The notes under the pieces: model-generated | Database searches by the model: none | Told to the model about the DNA's origin: nothing | The model's input: only the letters and a program-made list of their open reading frames with translations | Made by a program: the position numbers and the translations under genes | DNA from: Oxalobacteraceae bacterium AB_14 | GTDB taxonomy: Bacteria; Pseudomonadota; Gammaproteobacteria; Burkholderiales; Burkholderiaceae_D | Direction of reading: 5' to 3' | DNA length: 64,000 nucleotides | NCBI GenBank assembly: GCA_000381565.1 | Contig: KB906724.1 | Location: 1,800,801-1,864,800, forward strand | Shown here: one piece after another, positions 54,461-64,000 of the stretch | Layout of the letters: each line of letters begins with the position of its first letter | Numbering within the stretch: position 1 is the first letter of the stretch

Positions 54461-56668
54461 ATGACCATCGATATAAGCCAGTTCTTCCAGGTCTTTTTCG
54501 ATGAGGCCGAGGAACTGCTGGCTGAAATGGAGCGCCTGCTGCTGGCGGTCGACGTCGCGCAGCCGGACGCCGAAGACCTCAACGCGATCTTCCGCACCGC
54601 CCATTCCGTCAAGGGCGGCGCCTCCACGTTCGGCGTGACCGACATGACCGAGGTGACCCACATCCTCGAGACCCTGCTCGACCGCGTGCGCAAGGGCGAG
54701 ATGGCGCTGACCTCGGAGCACGTGGACGCCTTCCTGGCGGCCAAGGACATCCTCAAGATGCAGCTCGACGGCCACCGCCACGGCAGCACGGTCGACCAGG
54801 ACGCGGTCGGCGACGTGCGCATGATGCTGCAGTCGCTGGCGCAGGACGTGCCGCTGGCGGCCATGGCCGCCGTGGCGCCGTCGTTCCACGCGGCCGAGGC
54901 CAAGGTGGTCGACCACAGCGGCGGACGCCGCTACCGGCTCGAACTGCCGGTCATGGTGCACCGCGAGGTGACCGCGCTGGGCGCCGAGCTGGGCCTGATG
55001 GGCCATGTGGCCATCACGCCGCTCGACCAGGAGCGCAACGCCATGGTGGTCACCACCCACGAGAGCCTGGACGACATCATCGCCATCTGCTCCTTCGTGC
55101 TCAACCCGGACGACATGGTGGTGACCGAGCTGCCGGCGCTGGACGCCAGGCAGGCGCGCCTGGAAAACGCCGAGCGCTCCAAGGTCGAGCAGGACCTCGG
55201 CTACGGCTTCTTCGACCAGGCCGAGCTGCATCCGGCCGCCGCCGGCGGTGCGCAGGGCTACGGCTTCTTCCAGCCGCTCGACGAGATCCGCGCCGCCGCC
55301 CAGGCCGGCAGCGAGGACGCCCAGGGCTATGGCTTCTTCCAGCCTGTCGAGCAGATCCGCGCCGCCGCCGGCATCGTCATCGAGGCGCCGGCGGTGCAGC
55401 AGGCCGCCGCCGACGAGGAAAAGAAAACCGCCAAGAAGGAAGAGAAGGGCGGGGGCGGGGGCGGGGCCGGCCCCGGCGCCGAATCGTCGTCGATCCGGGT
55501 GTCGATCGAGAAGGTCGACCAGCTGATCAACCTGGTGGGCGAGCTGGTCATCACGCAGGCGATGATCGAGCAGCGCGTCGACACGCTCGACCCGATGGTG
55601 CACGAGCGCCTGTTGAACAGCGTCAGCCAGCTGACCCGCAACACCCGCGACCTGCAGGAAGCGGTGATGTCGATCCGCATGATGCCGATGGACTTCGTGT
55701 TCTCGCGCTTCCCGCGCATGGTGCGCGACCTGGCGGCCAAGCTGGGCAAGAAGGTCGACTTCATCACCAACGGCGCCGCGACCGAGCTCGACAAGGGCCT
55801 GATCGAGCGCATTGTCGATCCGCTGACCCACCTGGTGCGCAACTCGATCGACCACGGCATCGAGATGCCCGAGGTGCGCCGCGCCGGCGGCAAGAGCGAC
55901 GCCGGCCGGCTGTTCCTGTCGGCCTCCCACCAGGGCGGCAACATCATCATCGAAGTGTCGGACGACGGCGGCGGCCTGAACCGCGAGAAGATCCTGGCCA
56001 AGGCCGAGCAGAGCGGCCTGGCGCTGCACGAAAACATGAGCGACGCCGAGGTCTGGCAGCTGATCTTCGCGCCCGGCTTCTCGACCGCCGAGCAGGTCAC
56101 CGACGTCTCCGGCCGCGGGGTCGGCATGGACGTCGTCAAGCGCAACATCACCGCCATGGGCGGGGTGGTCGACATCCGCTCGGCCAAGGGCTTCGGCACC
56201 ACCATCTCGATCTCGCTGCCGCTGACCCTGGCGATCCTGGACGGCATGTCGATCCGGGTCGGCGAGGAGGTCTACATCCTGCCGCTGGGCTTTGTCATCG
56301 AGTCGCTGCAGCCGGCGCCGGAAGACGTCAAGGAAATCTCCGGCAAGGGCCGGGTCATCAAGGTGCGCGGCGAATACCTGCCGCTGGTGCCGCTGTACCA
56401 GATGTTCGGCATCGCCCCGCGCTACACCGACCCCTGCCAGGGCATCGTGGTCATCATCGAGACCGACGGCCGCAAGGCCGGCCTGTTCATCGACGACCTG
56501 GTCGGCCAGCAGCAGGTGGTGGTCAAGAACCTCGAATCGAATTACCGCAAGGTGGCCGGCATTTCCGGCGCCACCATCCTGGGCGACGGCGGCGTCTCGC
56601 TGATCCTCGACGTCGCCGCCCTGATACGCTCATCCCGCCAGCTCGCTGACGAACAGATTTTTAGCTAA
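54461..56668 (+). CDS. cheA: Chemotaxis histidine kinase CheA
   Basis: A 735-residue CheA. P1 has the phospho-histidine His48 in [14 protein letters not shown]2-like region spans about 155-225, and the linker carries GYGFF at 247-251, 266-270 and 289-293. P3 dimerisation begins near [20 protein letters not shown]. The P4 kinase has [14 protein letters not shown] (N box), [33 protein letters not shown], and the P5 CheW-like domain ends the protein. It phosphorylates CheY and CheB. The start follows GGAGTATCCCC. Confidence 0.95.
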   Translation: MTIDISQFFQVFFDEAEELLAEMERLLLAVDVAQPDAEDLNAIFRTAHSVKGGASTFGVTDMTEVTHILETLLDRVRKGEMALTSEHVDAFLAAKDILKMQLDGHRHGSTVDQDAVGDVRMMLQSLAQDVPLAAMAAVAPSFHAAEAKVVDHSGGRRYRLELPVMVHREVTALGAELGLMGHVAITPLDQERNAMVVTTHESLDDIIAICSFVLNPDDMVVTELPALDARQARLENAERSKVEQDLGYGFFDQAELHPAAAGGAQGYGFFQPLDEIRAAAQAGSEDAQGYGFFQPVEQIRAAAGIVIEAPAVQQAAADEEKKTAKKEEKGGGGGGAGPGAESSSIRVSIEKVDQLINLVGELVITQAMIEQRVDTLDPMVHERLLNSVSQLTRNTRDLQEAVMSIRMMPMDFVFSRFPRMVRDLAAKLGKKVDFITNGAATELDKGLIERIVDPLTHLVRNSIDHGIEMPEVRRAGGKSDAGRLFLSASHQGGNIIIEVSDDGGGLNREKILAKAEQSGLALHENMSDAEVWQLIFAPGFSTAEQVTDVSGRGVGMDVVKRNITAMGGVVDIRSAKGFGTTISISLPLTLAILDGMSIRVGEEVYILPLGFVIESLQPAPEDVKEISGKGRVIKVRGEYLPLVPLYQMFGIAPRYTDPCQGIVVIIETDGRKAGLFIDDLVGQQQVVVKNLESNYRKVAGISGATILGDGGVSLILDVAALIRSSRQLADEQIFS
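55199..55339 (+). repeat. Three GYGFF repeats in the CheA linker
   Basis: GYGFF is encoded three times (residues 247, 266, 289), twice extended to GYGFFQP(L/V)(D/E)(E/Q)IR. Codons differ between copies, so conservation looks selected and not a recent DNA duplication. Confidence 0.85.
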
Positions 56669-56687
56669 TCCCACCAAGGAAACCATC

Positions 56688-57176
56688 ATGGCAGACGTAC
56701 TAACCACCGGGGCCAACGAGATCGCCGGCCACGAATACCTGGCCTTCACGCTCGGTTCGGAGGAATACGGCATCGACATCCTCAAGGTGCAGGAAATCCG
56801 CGGTTACGAAACGGTGACCCGGATCGCCAACGCCCCCGCCTTCATCAAGGGCGTGATCAACCTGCGCGGCATCATCATCCCGGTGGTCGACATGCGCATC
56901 AAGTTCAACCTGGGCGAACCGGTGTACGACCAGTTCACCGTGGTCATCATCCTCAACATCGGCGGGCGCATCGTCGGCATGGTGGTCGACTCGGTGTCGG
57001 ACGTGACCACGCTCACGCCCGAACAGGTCAAGCCGGCGCCGGAAATGGGCACCGCCTTCAGTTCCGACTACATGATTGGACTGGGCACCATTGATGAGCG
57101 TATGCTGATCCTGGTGAACATCGACAAGCTGATGTCGAGCGCCGAGATGGGCTTGATGGAACAGATCGCGGCCTAA
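56688..57176 (+). CDS. cheW: Chemotaxis coupling protein CheW
   Basis: A 162-residue Che[45 protein letters not shown] and [18 protein letters not shown] are diagnostic. It links MCP receptors to CheA. It lies 20 bases after cheA with AAGGAAACC before the ATG, within the same operon. Confidence 0.95.
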   Translation: MADVLTTGANEIAGHEYLAFTLGSEEYGIDILKVQEIRGYETVTRIANAPAFIKGVINLRGIIIPVVDMRIKFNLGEPVYDQFTVVIILNIGGRIVGMVVDSVSDVTTLTPEQVKPAPEMGTAFSSDYMIGLGTIDERMLILVNIDKLMSSAEMGLMEQIAA

Positions 57177-57300
57177 GCCACGCCGCAACCGCAGCACGGC
57201 AGCGCCCAACAGAGTGCGCGCCCAGCCACCCACACAATAACGGGGTCCGCAGGCAGTTCCCGGCGGACGATAGAACAGACAGCATAGGGGAGAAAACAAC

Positions 57301-59016
57301 ATGAATTTACGCGACTTCAAAATTGGCGCACGACTGCGCATCGGCTTCGGCAGCATCCTGGCGATCCTGGTGGCGATGGTCTTGATGACCAACTACCTCA
57401 ACTACAGCAACAAGAGCAAGCTGACCGCCGGCCTGGAGCTGTCCAACGCCAAGAACCTGCAGGCCGGCGCGATGAAGAGTTCGATGCTCGAGACCGGCAT
57501 CGCCATGCGCAACATCGGCCTGCAATCGGACGTCAGCCTGATGCAGAAGGAAGAGCAGAAGGTCAAGGACCAGCGCGCCCGCTACGACAAGGCGCTGGCC
57601 GACCTCAAGGCGCTCGGCCTGAACGACGCCGAGAAGAAGGCGCTGGCCGACATCGCCGCGCTCGACGTCGACGTCGACAAGGCCTTCAAGGAAGCCATCG
57701 GCCAGGTGCTGGCGTTTAACAGCGAAGGCGCGGCCAAGGTCATTTCCGGCCGCATCGACCCGCTCAACCAGCAGACCCTGGCCCTGATCAACAAGCTGGT
57801 CGACATGCAGCGCGCCAACGCCAAGGACGTGATGGACGGTTCCGTCACCGCCGACCGCAGCCTGATGATGGTGCTGTTCGTGCTCGGCGCGGTGGCCGTG
57901 GCGCTGGGCGTGGTGTGCGCCATGGTCATCACCCGCTCGATCACGGTGCCGCTGTCGGGCGCGGTCGAAGTGGCGCAGAAAGTGGCGGCCGGCGAGCTGA
58001 CCTCGCAAGTCCAGGTCGAAGGCCGGGACGAGACCAGCGAACTGCTGCAGGCGCTCAAGGACATGAACGACAGCCTGGCCAAGACCGTCGGCGACGTCCG
58101 CACCGGCACCGAGCTGATCTCGACGGCCTCGCAGGAAATCGCCTCCGGCAACGCCGACCTGTCGGCGCGCACCGAGTCGCAGGCCAGCTCGCTCGAGGAG
58201 ACCGCCTCGTCGATGGAGGAACTGACCTCCACCGTCAAGCAGAACGCCGACAACGCCCGCCAGGCCAACCAGCTGGCCGTGACCGCGTCGTCGGTGGCGG
58301 AAAAGGGCGGCGCCGTGGTCTCGCAGGTGGTCGAGACCATGGGCTCGATCAAGGCCAGCTCCAGCAAGATCGTCGACATCATCGGCGTGATCGACGGCAT
58401 CGCGTTCCAGACCAACATCCTGGCCTTGAACGCGGCCGTCGAGGCGGCCCGCGCGGGCGAGCAGGGCCGCGGCTTCGCGGTGGTCGCCTCCGAGGTGCGC
58501 AACCTGGCGCAGCGCTCGGCCGGCGCCGCCAAGGAAATCAAGGAACTGATCGGCGACTCGGTCAACAAGGTCGACGCCGGCAGCAAGCTGGTCGACGAGG
58601 CCGGCCAGACCATGGGCCTGATCGTCACCTCGATCCGCCAGGTGGCCGACATCATGGGCGAGATCACCGCCGCCACCCAGGAACAGAGCAACGGCATCGA
58701 GGAAGTCAACCAGGCCATCACCCAGATGGACGAGATGACCCAGCAGAACGCCGCGCTGGTGGAGCAGGCCGCCGCCGCCGCCGAGAGCATGCAGGAACAG
58801 GCCGAGCTGCTGGCGCAGGCGGTCAGCATCTTCAAGCTGAACCAGGACGACGGCCGCCGTCCGGCCGCCCGCGCGGCCGTGCCGGCGCCGCGTCCGGCGC
58901 CGGCGGCGGGCAGCCGCCCGGCCGCGCGCCCGGCGGTGGCGGCCGCCAAGCCGGCCGCGCCCAAGAAGCTGGCCAGCGCCGCGCCGGCCGCCGGCGACGA
59001 GTGGGAAGAGTTTTAA
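57301..59016 (+). CDS. Methyl-accepting chemotaxis protein
   Basis: A 571-residue transmembrane receptor: TM1 about 12-32, a four-helix-bundle periplasmic domain (about 33-190), TM2 about 190-212, HAMP, then the signalling coiled coil with the hairpin tip [33 protein letters not shown]. The C-terminus ends EWEEF, matching the CheR/CheB-docking pentapeptide (NWETF-like), after an Ala/Pro-rich tether. Glutamine/glutamate pairs offer methylation sites. The ligand is unknown. It lies 124 bases after cheW with AGGGGAG upstream. Confidence 0.93.
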   Translation: MNLRDFKIGARLRIGFGSILAILVAMVLMTNYLNYSNKSKLTAGLELSNAKNLQAGAMKSSMLETGIAMRNIGLQSDVSLMQKEEQKVKDQRARYDKALADLKALGLNDAEKKALADIAALDVDVDKAFKEAIGQVLAFNSEGAAKVISGRIDPLNQQTLALINKLVDMQRANAKDVMDGSVTADRSLMMVLFVLGAVAVALGVVCAMVITRSITVPLSGAVEVAQKVAAGELTSQVQVEGRDETSELLQALKDMNDSLAKTVGDVRTGTELISTASQEIASGNADLSARTESQASSLEETASSMEELTSTVKQNADNARQANQLAVTASSVAEKGGAVVSQVVETMGSIKASSSKIVDIIGVIDGIAFQTNILALNAAVEAARAGEQGRGFAVVASEVRNLAQRSAGAAKEIKELIGDSVNKVDAGSKLVDEAGQTMGLIVTSIRQVADIMGEITAATQEQSNGIEEVNQAITQMDEMTQQNAALVEQAAAAAESMQEQAELLAQAVSIFKLNQDDGRRPAARAAVPAPRPAPAAGSRPAARPAVAAAKPAAPKKLASAAPAAGDEWEEF

Positions 59017-59025
59017 TCGTTACCA

Positions 59026-59088
59026 CGTCGTTCCCGCGCAGGCGGGAACCCATGCTGAGTATGGATTCCCGCCTGCGCGGGAATGACG
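59026..59088. repeat. Paired dispersed palindrome, copy 3
   Basis: Inverted 28-base arms at 59026-59053 and 59061-59088 with a seven-base spacer, between the MCP gene and cheR. The right arm contains ATTCCC-GCCTGCGC-GGGAAT, identical to copy 1. It could form a long hairpin within the operon transcript. Confidence 0.88.
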
Positions 59089-59132
59089 GCGGCGCGGGCA
59101 ATGTTAGTAGTGACAGATGAGAGGTTTAACAT

Positions 59133-60002
59133 ATGCCGCAAACCAAAGACACCGTCAAAGAGTTTGATTTCAACGCCAAGGACTTCGAACGCGTCCGCGG
59201 CCTGATCTACAAGCGGGCCGGCATCTCGCTGGCCGACAGCAAGCAAGAGATGGTGTACAGCCGCCTGGCGCGGCGTTTGCGCGCCACCGGCATCGGCTCG
59301 TTCGGCAAGTACCTCGACGACCTCGAAGCCGGCCGCCTGGGCGAGGAATGGGAGTCGTTCACCAACGCGCTGACCACCAACCTGACCTCGTTCTTCCGCG
59401 AGGCGCACCACTTTCCGCTGCTCGCCGAGCACATCAAGCACAAGCGCGAACCGATCACCATCTGGTGCTCGGCCAGCTCGACCGGCGAGGAACCGTACTC
59501 GATCGCCATGACCGTGTGCGAGGCCTTCAACACGCTCACGCCCAACTGCCACATCATCGCCACCGACATCGACACCAATGTGCTGGCCACGGCCGCCAAC
59601 GGCGTCTACACGATGGACCGGCTGGAGAAGATGTCGCCCGAGCGCTCGCGCCGCTTTTTCCTCAAGGGCAAGGGCGACCGCGAGGGCATGGCCCGCGTGC
59701 GGCCCGAGCTGCGCAACATGATCACCTTCAAGCCGCTCAACCTGCTGGCCGACAGTTGGCCGCTGAGCGGCCAGTTCGACGTGATCTTTTGCCGCAACGT
59801 CATGATTTACTTCGACAAAGCCACGCAGCGTAAAATACTGTCCCGCTTTGTCCCGCTGATGAAACCGGACGCCCTGCTGTTCGCGGGCCACTCGGAGAAT
59901 TTCCTCTACGTGTCGGAGTCGCTCAAACTACGCGGCAAGACGGTGTACGAGCTGGACGAACAACACCGTGGCGCTGCCCTCAAAGCATCGCAACGCACAT
60001 GA
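59133..60002 (+). CDS. cheR: Chemotaxis methyltransferase CheR
   Basis: A 289-residue CheR that methylates MCP glutamates with SAM. Its N-terminal helical domain (DFERVRGLIYKRAGISLADSKQEMVYSRLARRLRA) is followed by the catalytic domain with LTTNLTSFFREAHHF, CSASSTGEEPYSIAM, ATDIDTNVLA and FDVIFCRNVMIYFD. It lies after the repeat element and before cheD. Confidence 0.95.
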   Translation: MPQTKDTVKEFDFNAKDFERVRGLIYKRAGISLADSKQEMVYSRLARRLRATGIGSFGKYLDDLEAGRLGEEWESFTNALTTNLTSFFREAHHFPLLAEHIKHKREPITIWCSASSTGEEPYSIAMTVCEAFNTLTPNCHIIATDIDTNVLATAANGVYTMDRLEKMSPERSRRFFLKGKGDREGMARVRPELRNMITFKPLNLLADSWPLSGQFDVIFCRNVMIYFDKATQRKILSRFVPLMKPDALLFAGHSENFLYVSESLKLRGKTVYELDEQHRGAALKASQRT

Positions 60003-60011
60003 GAGTAAAAC

Positions 60012-60611
60012 ATGGACCTCGAACAATTTGCCACGAACGTATATTTCGATAGAACGTTCGACTGTGAAGCCGCCAAGATCCTGCCGGGCGAGTATTACTT
60101 CACCAACAAGGACATGTTGATCGTGACCGTGCTCGGTTCCTGCGTGTCGGCCTGCATCCGCGACCGCGTCACCGGCCTGGGCGGCATGAACCACTTCATG
60201 CTGCCCGACGGCGGCAGCGACACCAACAGCCCGGTGTCGGCCTCGGCCCGCTACGGCACCTACGCGATGGAAATCCTGATCAACGACCTGCTCAAGGCCG
60301 GCGCCAAGCGCGAGAACATGGAGGCCAAGGTGTTCGGCGGCGGCGCGGTGCTGAAAGGCTTCACCGCCATCAACGTCGGCGAGCGCAACGCCGCCTTCGT
60401 GCTGAACTTCCTCAAGGTCGAGAAAATCCGCGTGGTGGCCGAGGACTTGAACGACATCCACCCGCGCAAGGTGTATTTCTTCCCGCGCAGCGGCAAGGTG
60501 CTGGTCAAGAAGCTGATGCAGACCCACAACGACACGCTGGCCAAGCGCGAGATCGAGTACGCCAGCCGCCTGAAGAAGGCGCCGGTGGGCGGCGAGATCG
60601 ACCTGTTTTAA
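60012..60611 (+). CDS. cheD: Chemotaxis receptor glutamine deamidase CheD
   Basis: A 199-residue CheD. The catalytic Cys and His lie in VLGSCVSACIRD and GGMNHFMLP; GKVLVKKL and FGGGAVLKG are also typical. It deamidates receptor glutamines and interacts with CheY-type regulators. It lies 9 bases after cheR and 48 before cheB. Confidence 0.94.
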   Translation: MDLEQFATNVYFDRTFDCEAAKILPGEYYFTNKDMLIVTVLGSCVSACIRDRVTGLGGMNHFMLPDGGSDTNSPVSASARYGTYAMEILINDLLKAGAKRENMEAKVFGGGAVLKGFTAINVGERNAAFVLNFLKVEKIRVVAEDLNDIHPRKVYFFPRSGKVLVKKLMQTHNDTLAKREIEYASRLKKAPVGGEIDLF

Positions 60612-60659
60612 CTTATTTGAGAGTGTAGTCAGGGCCTTTTGCCCGGAAAGCAGCATTTT

Positions 60660-61730
60660 ATGAAGATCAAAGTCCTGATCGTCGACGACTCCGCGCTGAT
60701 CCGCAGCGTGATGAGCGAGATCATCAACAGCCAGCCCGACATGGAAGTGGTGGGCGCGGCCCCCGACCCCCTGGTCGCGCGCGAGCTGATCAAGCAAACC
60801 AACCCCGACGTGCTGACCCTGGACGTCGAGATGCCGAAGATGGACGGCCTCGATTTCCTGGAAAAACTGATGCGGCTGCGGCCGATGCCGGTGGTGATGG
60901 TGTCCTCGCTGACCGAGCGCGGCTCGGAGATCACCATGCGCGCGCTGGAGCTCGGCGCGGTCGACTTCGTCACCAAGCCGAAGATCTCGATCCAGGCCGG
61001 CATGCGCGAGTACACCGAGCTCATCACCGACAAGATCCGCGCCGCCTCCAAGGCGCGCGTGCGGGCCCGCACCCTGCCGCAGCCCGGCGCCGAAGGACAG
61101 GCGCCGCTGCCGCAGCTGCGCAATCCCTTGACCTCGTCGGAGAAGCTGATCATCATCGGCGCCTCCACCGGCGGCACCGAGGCGATCCGCGAATTCCTGA
61201 TGCAGATGCCGTCCGACTGCCCCGGCATCCTGATCACCCAGCACATGCCGGAGGGCTTCACGCGCTCGTTCGCCAAGCGCCTCGATTCGCTGTGCAAGAT
61301 CTCGGTGCAGGAAGCGGCCGGCAACGAGCGGGTGCTGCCCGGCCACGCCTACATCGCGCCCGGCCACTCGCACCTGTACCTGACCCGCAGCGGCGCCAAC
61401 TACATGACCAGGATCGACCAGGCCGAGCCGGTCAACCGCCACCGGCCCTCGGTCGACGTGCTGTTCCGTTCGGCCGCCCAGTGCGCCGGCAAGAACGCGG
61501 TCGGCGTGATCCTGACCGGCATGGGCAAGGACGGCGCGGCCGGCATGCTGGAGATGAAGGGGGCGGGGGCGTATAATTTCGCCCAGGACGAGGCCAGCTG
61601 CGTGGTGTTCGGCATGCCGCGCGAGGCGATCGCCATCGGCGCCGCCCATGAGGTGGGCGCCTTGCAAGCGCTGCCCGGCATGGTGCTGGGCTACCTGGCG
61701 GCGCACGGCATGCGCGCATTGCGGGTCTAA
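60660..61730 (+). CDS. cheB: Chemotaxis response regulator methylesterase CheB
   Basis: A 356-residue two-domain protein. [38 protein letters not shown] and VTKPK. Methylesterase: catalytic Ser in [13 protein letters not shown], His in QHMPEGF and Asp in [10 protein letters not shown]. It removes methyl groups from MCPs. ATG 60660 ([10 protein letters not shown]) is chosen over the longer frame from 60639. Confidence 0.95.
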   Translation: MKIKVLIVDDSALIRSVMSEIINSQPDMEVVGAAPDPLVARELIKQTNPDVLTLDVEMPKMDGLDFLEKLMRLRPMPVVMVSSLTERGSEITMRALELGAVDFVTKPKISIQAGMREYTELITDKIRAASKARVRARTLPQPGAEGQAPLPQLRNPLTSSEKLIIIGASTGGTEAIREFLMQMPSDCPGILITQHMPEGFTRSFAKRLDSLCKISVQEAAGNERVLPGHAYIAPGHSHLYLTRSGANYMTRIDQAEPVNRHRPSVDVLFRSAAQCAGKNAVGVILTGMGKDGAAGMLEMKGAGAYNFAQDEASCVVFGMPREAIAIGAAHEVGALQALPGMVLGYLAAHGMRALRV

Positions 61731-61864
61731 AAAGCTTTAAATCGTCAAGTGTGACGTTTTACTGCTACTTTGTTCGCCTTAAAGCAACGAAAATGCTATC
61801 CTACAACTTGCTGGCACGTAGAACTTATTAACAACCACCGCGTAGAGAAACAACGGAGTAATTC

Positions 61865-62254
61865 ATGGCTGATCCAAAGATGAAATTTTTAGTCGTTGAC
61901 GATTTTTCGACGATGCGCCGCATTGTCCGGAATCTGTTAAAAGAACTGGGTTATGCCAATGTCGACGAGGCCGAAGACGGCGTGATGGCGCTGGCCAAGC
62001 TGCGCGCCGAAACGTTCGACTTCGTCGTGTCCGACTGGAACATGCCGAATATGGACGGTCTGACGATGTTGCAGAACATTCGTGCCGATCCCGCGCTGGC
62101 CAAGCTGCCGGTGCTGATGGTGACCGCCGAAGCCAAGAAGGAAAACATCATCGCGGCGGCCCAGGCCGGCGCCAACGGCTACGTGGTCAAGCCGTTCACC
62201 GCCGCCACGCTGGATGAAAAGCTGAACAAGATCTTCGAGAAGCTCGGAGCTTGA
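61865..62254 (+). CDS. cheY: Chemotaxis response regulator CheY (second copy)
   Basis: A 129-residue REC domain: [44 protein letters not shown] and VVKPF, close to E. coli CheY including its N-terminal pattern. It overlaps cheZ (TGATG), so this is the canonical CheY-CheZ pair. A 134-base gap before it may hold its own promoter. Confidence 0.95.
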   Translation: MADPKMKFLVVDDFSTMRRIVRNLLKELGYANVDEAEDGVMALAKLRAETFDFVVSDWNMPNMDGLTMLQNIRADPALAKLPVLMVTAEAKKENIIAAAQAGANGYVVKPFTAATLDEKLNKIFEKLGA

Positions 62255-62901
62255 TGATGGTTGAGCAACAAGGCGGCGCCATCGCGGCTGCGGTGGAGCC
62301 GAATGAAGAGTTCTTGTCGCGCATCGGTCACATGACGCGCGCCCTGCATGAAAGCCTGCGCGGCCTGGGACTGGATAAGTTGATCGAAAAAGCGGCGTCG
62401 GACATCCCGGACGCGCGCGACCGGCTGGACTACGTGGCGCGCCTGAGCGAAGACGCGGCGCAGAAGGTGTTGAACGCCACCGACGCCGCCAGTCCCTTGC
62501 AGGACCAGATCGCCGGCGACGCCAGGCAATTGAGCGCTTCGTGGAACGGCCTGCTGGCGGCCGGCGCCTCGGACGCGCAGTGGCGCGCGCTGGCGCAGCA
62601 AACCGTCGCCGCGCTGGACGGCGCATCGGCCGGGACCTCGCAGACCAAGGCGCATCTGATGGACATCATGATGGCGCAGGACTTCCAGGACCTGACCGGA
62701 CAGGTGATCAAGAAGGTCACTTCGATCGCGCAGAACCTCGAAAAGCAGCTGGTGCAGATGCTGATCGACTTTGCGCCCGAGCAGATGAAGAAGGAAATCG
62801 ACAACGGCTTGCTGAACGGACCGCAAATCGATCCGACCCGCGAGAACGTGGTGGCTGACCAGGAGCAGGTGGACGACTTGCTGGATAGTCTGGGCTTCTG
62901 A
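62254..62901 (+). CDS. cheZ: Protein phosphatase CheZ
   Basis: A 215-residue CheZ with the phosphatase motif DFQDLTGQVIKKV (Asp and Gln of DxxxQ) on the long helical hairpin and the C-terminal CheY-tethering peptide VDDLLDSLGF, the same as in E. coli. It speeds dephosphorylation of CheY-P. ATG 62254 overlaps the cheY stop. Confidence 0.95.
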   Translation: MMVEQQGGAIAAAVEPNEEFLSRIGHMTRALHESLRGLGLDKLIEKAASDIPDARDRLDYVARLSEDAAQKVLNATDAASPLQDQIAGDARQLSASWNGLLAAGASDAQWRALAQQTVAALDGASAGTSQTKAHLMDIMMAQDFQDLTGQVIKKVTSIAQNLEKQLVQMLIDFAPEQMKKEIDNGLLNGPQIDPTRENVVADQEQVDDLLDSLGF

Positions 62902-62946
62902 TCTGTACCGGCCCGTTCGCCGCGGGCCTACTCCGATACGAGCATC

Positions 62947-64000
62947 ATGCATCAAACCAATTTCCTCGTCCGTGAGCCGCTGCTCGACCCCAAGCAGCGT
63001 GTGGTTGGGTATGAACTCTGCTGGCAACGGCAGGGCGCGGCCCCGTCCACGCCGGCCGAACTCGAATTGCTGCTGGCCTTCGTCGCCGGCCAGATGGTCG
63101 ACGGCGACGACAACTGGCTGCTGCGCGACAAGACCCTGTTCCTCGAAGCGGTGCCGGCCATGCTGTCGACCGACGCGCTGCACCAGCTGCCGCCGGAACG
63201 CACCGTGCTGTCGATCAAAACCTCCGAACTGGCCCGGCCCGACACGCTGGCCGCCGTGCAAGCCTTGCGCGCCGGCGGCGTCGGCATCCTGCTGCGCGAG
63301 GCCGACCTGGCCCGCATCGGCGCCCGCCTGCCGACCATCGCCTCGTACGTGGAAGTGCGCTTCTCCGGCGCCGACGTCGGCAGCCAGGCGCGCGCCTATG
63401 CGGCGCTGAAGCAGTCGGCGGTGGCGATGGTGGCGCGTCCGGTCAGCAACTGGGCCGATTTCGACGCCTGCGCCGCGCTCGGCCTGAACGCCTTCGTCGG
63501 CAAGCTGCACCTGACGCCGCGCCCCAGCAGCGACAGCAAGGGCATGAACCCGGCGCAGACCATCATCATGCAGCTGATGCAGATGGTGCGCCAGAACGCC
63601 GACCTGCCGCAGCTGGAGGCGGTGCTCAAGCGCGACGCCACGCTGTCCTACAAGCTGCTGCGCTTCATCAACTCGGCCGGCTTCGGCGCCGGGCGCGAGA
63701 TCCAGTCGCTCAAGCAGGCGCTGACGCTGCTGGGCTACACGCCGCTGTACCGCTGGCTGACCCTGCTGCTGGCCACGGCCAGCACCTCGGGCTATTCGCC
63801 GGTGCTGCTGGAGACGGCGGTGGTGCGCGGCCGCCTGGCCGAGCTGCTGGCGCTGGCGGCGCTGGGCAAGGGCGAGGCGGAAAACGTTTTCGTGGCGGGC
63901 ATGTTCTCGCTGCTGGACCGGCTGCTGGGCATCGCCATGGAGGAGGTGCTGGCCAACATCCAGCTGTCCGACGACGTGGTCGCCGCGCTGCTGACGCGCA
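62947..64000 (+). CDS. EAL/HDOD two-domain protein (3' end beyond window)
   Basis: 351 codons are visible, the frame being open at the window end. The N-terminal half is a degenerate EAL-like domain (VGYELCWQRQ in place of the EAL site, no DDFG). An HDOD domain follows from about residue 190 (QLMQMVRQNADLPQLEAVLKRDATLSYKLLRFINSAGF, LLGYTPLYRWLTLLL). Such YuxH-like proteins link c-di-GMP or other signals to regulation and probably do not hydrolyse c-di-GMP. Located 45 bases after cheZ, so a link to motility control is plausible. Confidence 0.82.
   Translation, partial: MHQTNFLVREPLLDPKQRVVGYELCWQRQGAAPSTPAELELLLAFVAGQMVDGDDNWLLRDKTLFLEAVPAMLSTDALHQLPPERTVLSIKTSELARPDTLAAVQALRAGGVGILLREADLARIGARLPTIASYVEVRFSGADVGSQARAYAALKQSAVAMVARPVSNWADFDACAALGLNAFVGKLHLTPRPSSDSKGMNPAQTIIMQLMQMVRQNADLPQLEAVLKRDATLSYKLLRFINSAGFGAGREIQSLKQALTLLGYTPLYRWLTLLLATASTSGYSPVLLETAVVRGRLAELLALAALGKGEAENVFVAGMFSLLDRLLGIAMEEVLANIQLSDDVVAALLTR

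Noticed and set aside
61791..61817. Sigma-28-like site upstream of the second cheY (TAAAGCAA with TCCTACAA)
   Set aside because: The spacer is right but the -10 half matches only about five of eight positions.

Overview
The window is GC-rich bacterial chromosome. Gene content points to a betaproteobacterium of the Oxalobacteraceae (Massilia, Duganella or Janthinobacterium type): an FlhDC-controlled flagellar and chemotaxis locus that includes cheZ, a PEP-CTERM protein, an FMN riboswitch on ribB, a kynU-kynA pair, and dispersed ATTCCC-N8-GGGAAT palindromes. No rRNA, tRNA, CRISPR array, transposase or prophage was seen. The genus assignment is inferred from gene content, not from a marker gene.

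1-25 kb is a mosaic of small metabolic units. A LysR regulator diverges from a D-tartrate dehydratase (tarD). Then come an M19 dipeptidase, an RhlE-type helicase, a GlxA-like regulator diverging from an isochorismatase-family hydrolase, and a SUI1-like factor. A lipid-transport-like operon follows (MlaE-like permease, MCE protein, lipoprotein; no ATPase nearby). Next are a LysR/MFS exporter pair and ribB with its FMN riboswitch. An M16 and an M13 peptidase flank a patch of lower-GC genes: alpha/beta hydrolase, EAL protein, ArsR-SRPBCC pair, and an SDR-fold protein without its catalytic Tyr and Lys. A VOC protein, a P450 and another SRPBCC protein close this part.

24-31 kb holds an AraC regulator diverging from a three-gene operon: an alkyl-DHAP-synthase-like flavoprotein, FAD glycerol-3-phosphate dehydrogenase and an FGGY kinase. 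It is a coherent but functionally unassigned glycerol or ether-lipid unit. A DUF1697 protein and an MFS remnant follow.

31-49 kb holds a large secreted repeat protein (seven PPC-like repeats, Ig-like, RTX-like and DUF4214 regions) with a G10 tract at its 5' end, a REC-PAS-GGDEF protein, an aminotransferase with RidA, and an EamA exporter divergent from a MocR regulator. It continues with htpG under a clear sigma-32 promoter, a CocE-type hydrolase, a CHRD/PEP-CTERM protein, an RBBP9-like hydrolase, a possible RAMA-like protein with a cluster of repeated boxes upstream, and kynU-kynA.

49-64 kb is the flagellar and chemotaxis locus, all on the + strand: flhD, flhC, a membrane-anchored methyltransferase, motA, motB, a small CheZ-like protein, cheY, cheA, cheW, an MCP, cheR, cheD, cheB, a second cheY, cheZ, and an EAL/HDOD protein cut by the window end. 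FlhDC would switch on flagellar genes and MotAB forms the stator. CheA/CheW/MCP signal through two CheY proteins, each encoded beside a protein with a CheZ-type DxxxQ motif. The most interesting leads are this second CheY-phosphatase pair, the triple GYGFF repeat in the CheA linker, the methyltransferase between flhC and motA, twin sigma-28-like sites before flhD, and the ATPase-less MlaE/MCE operon.
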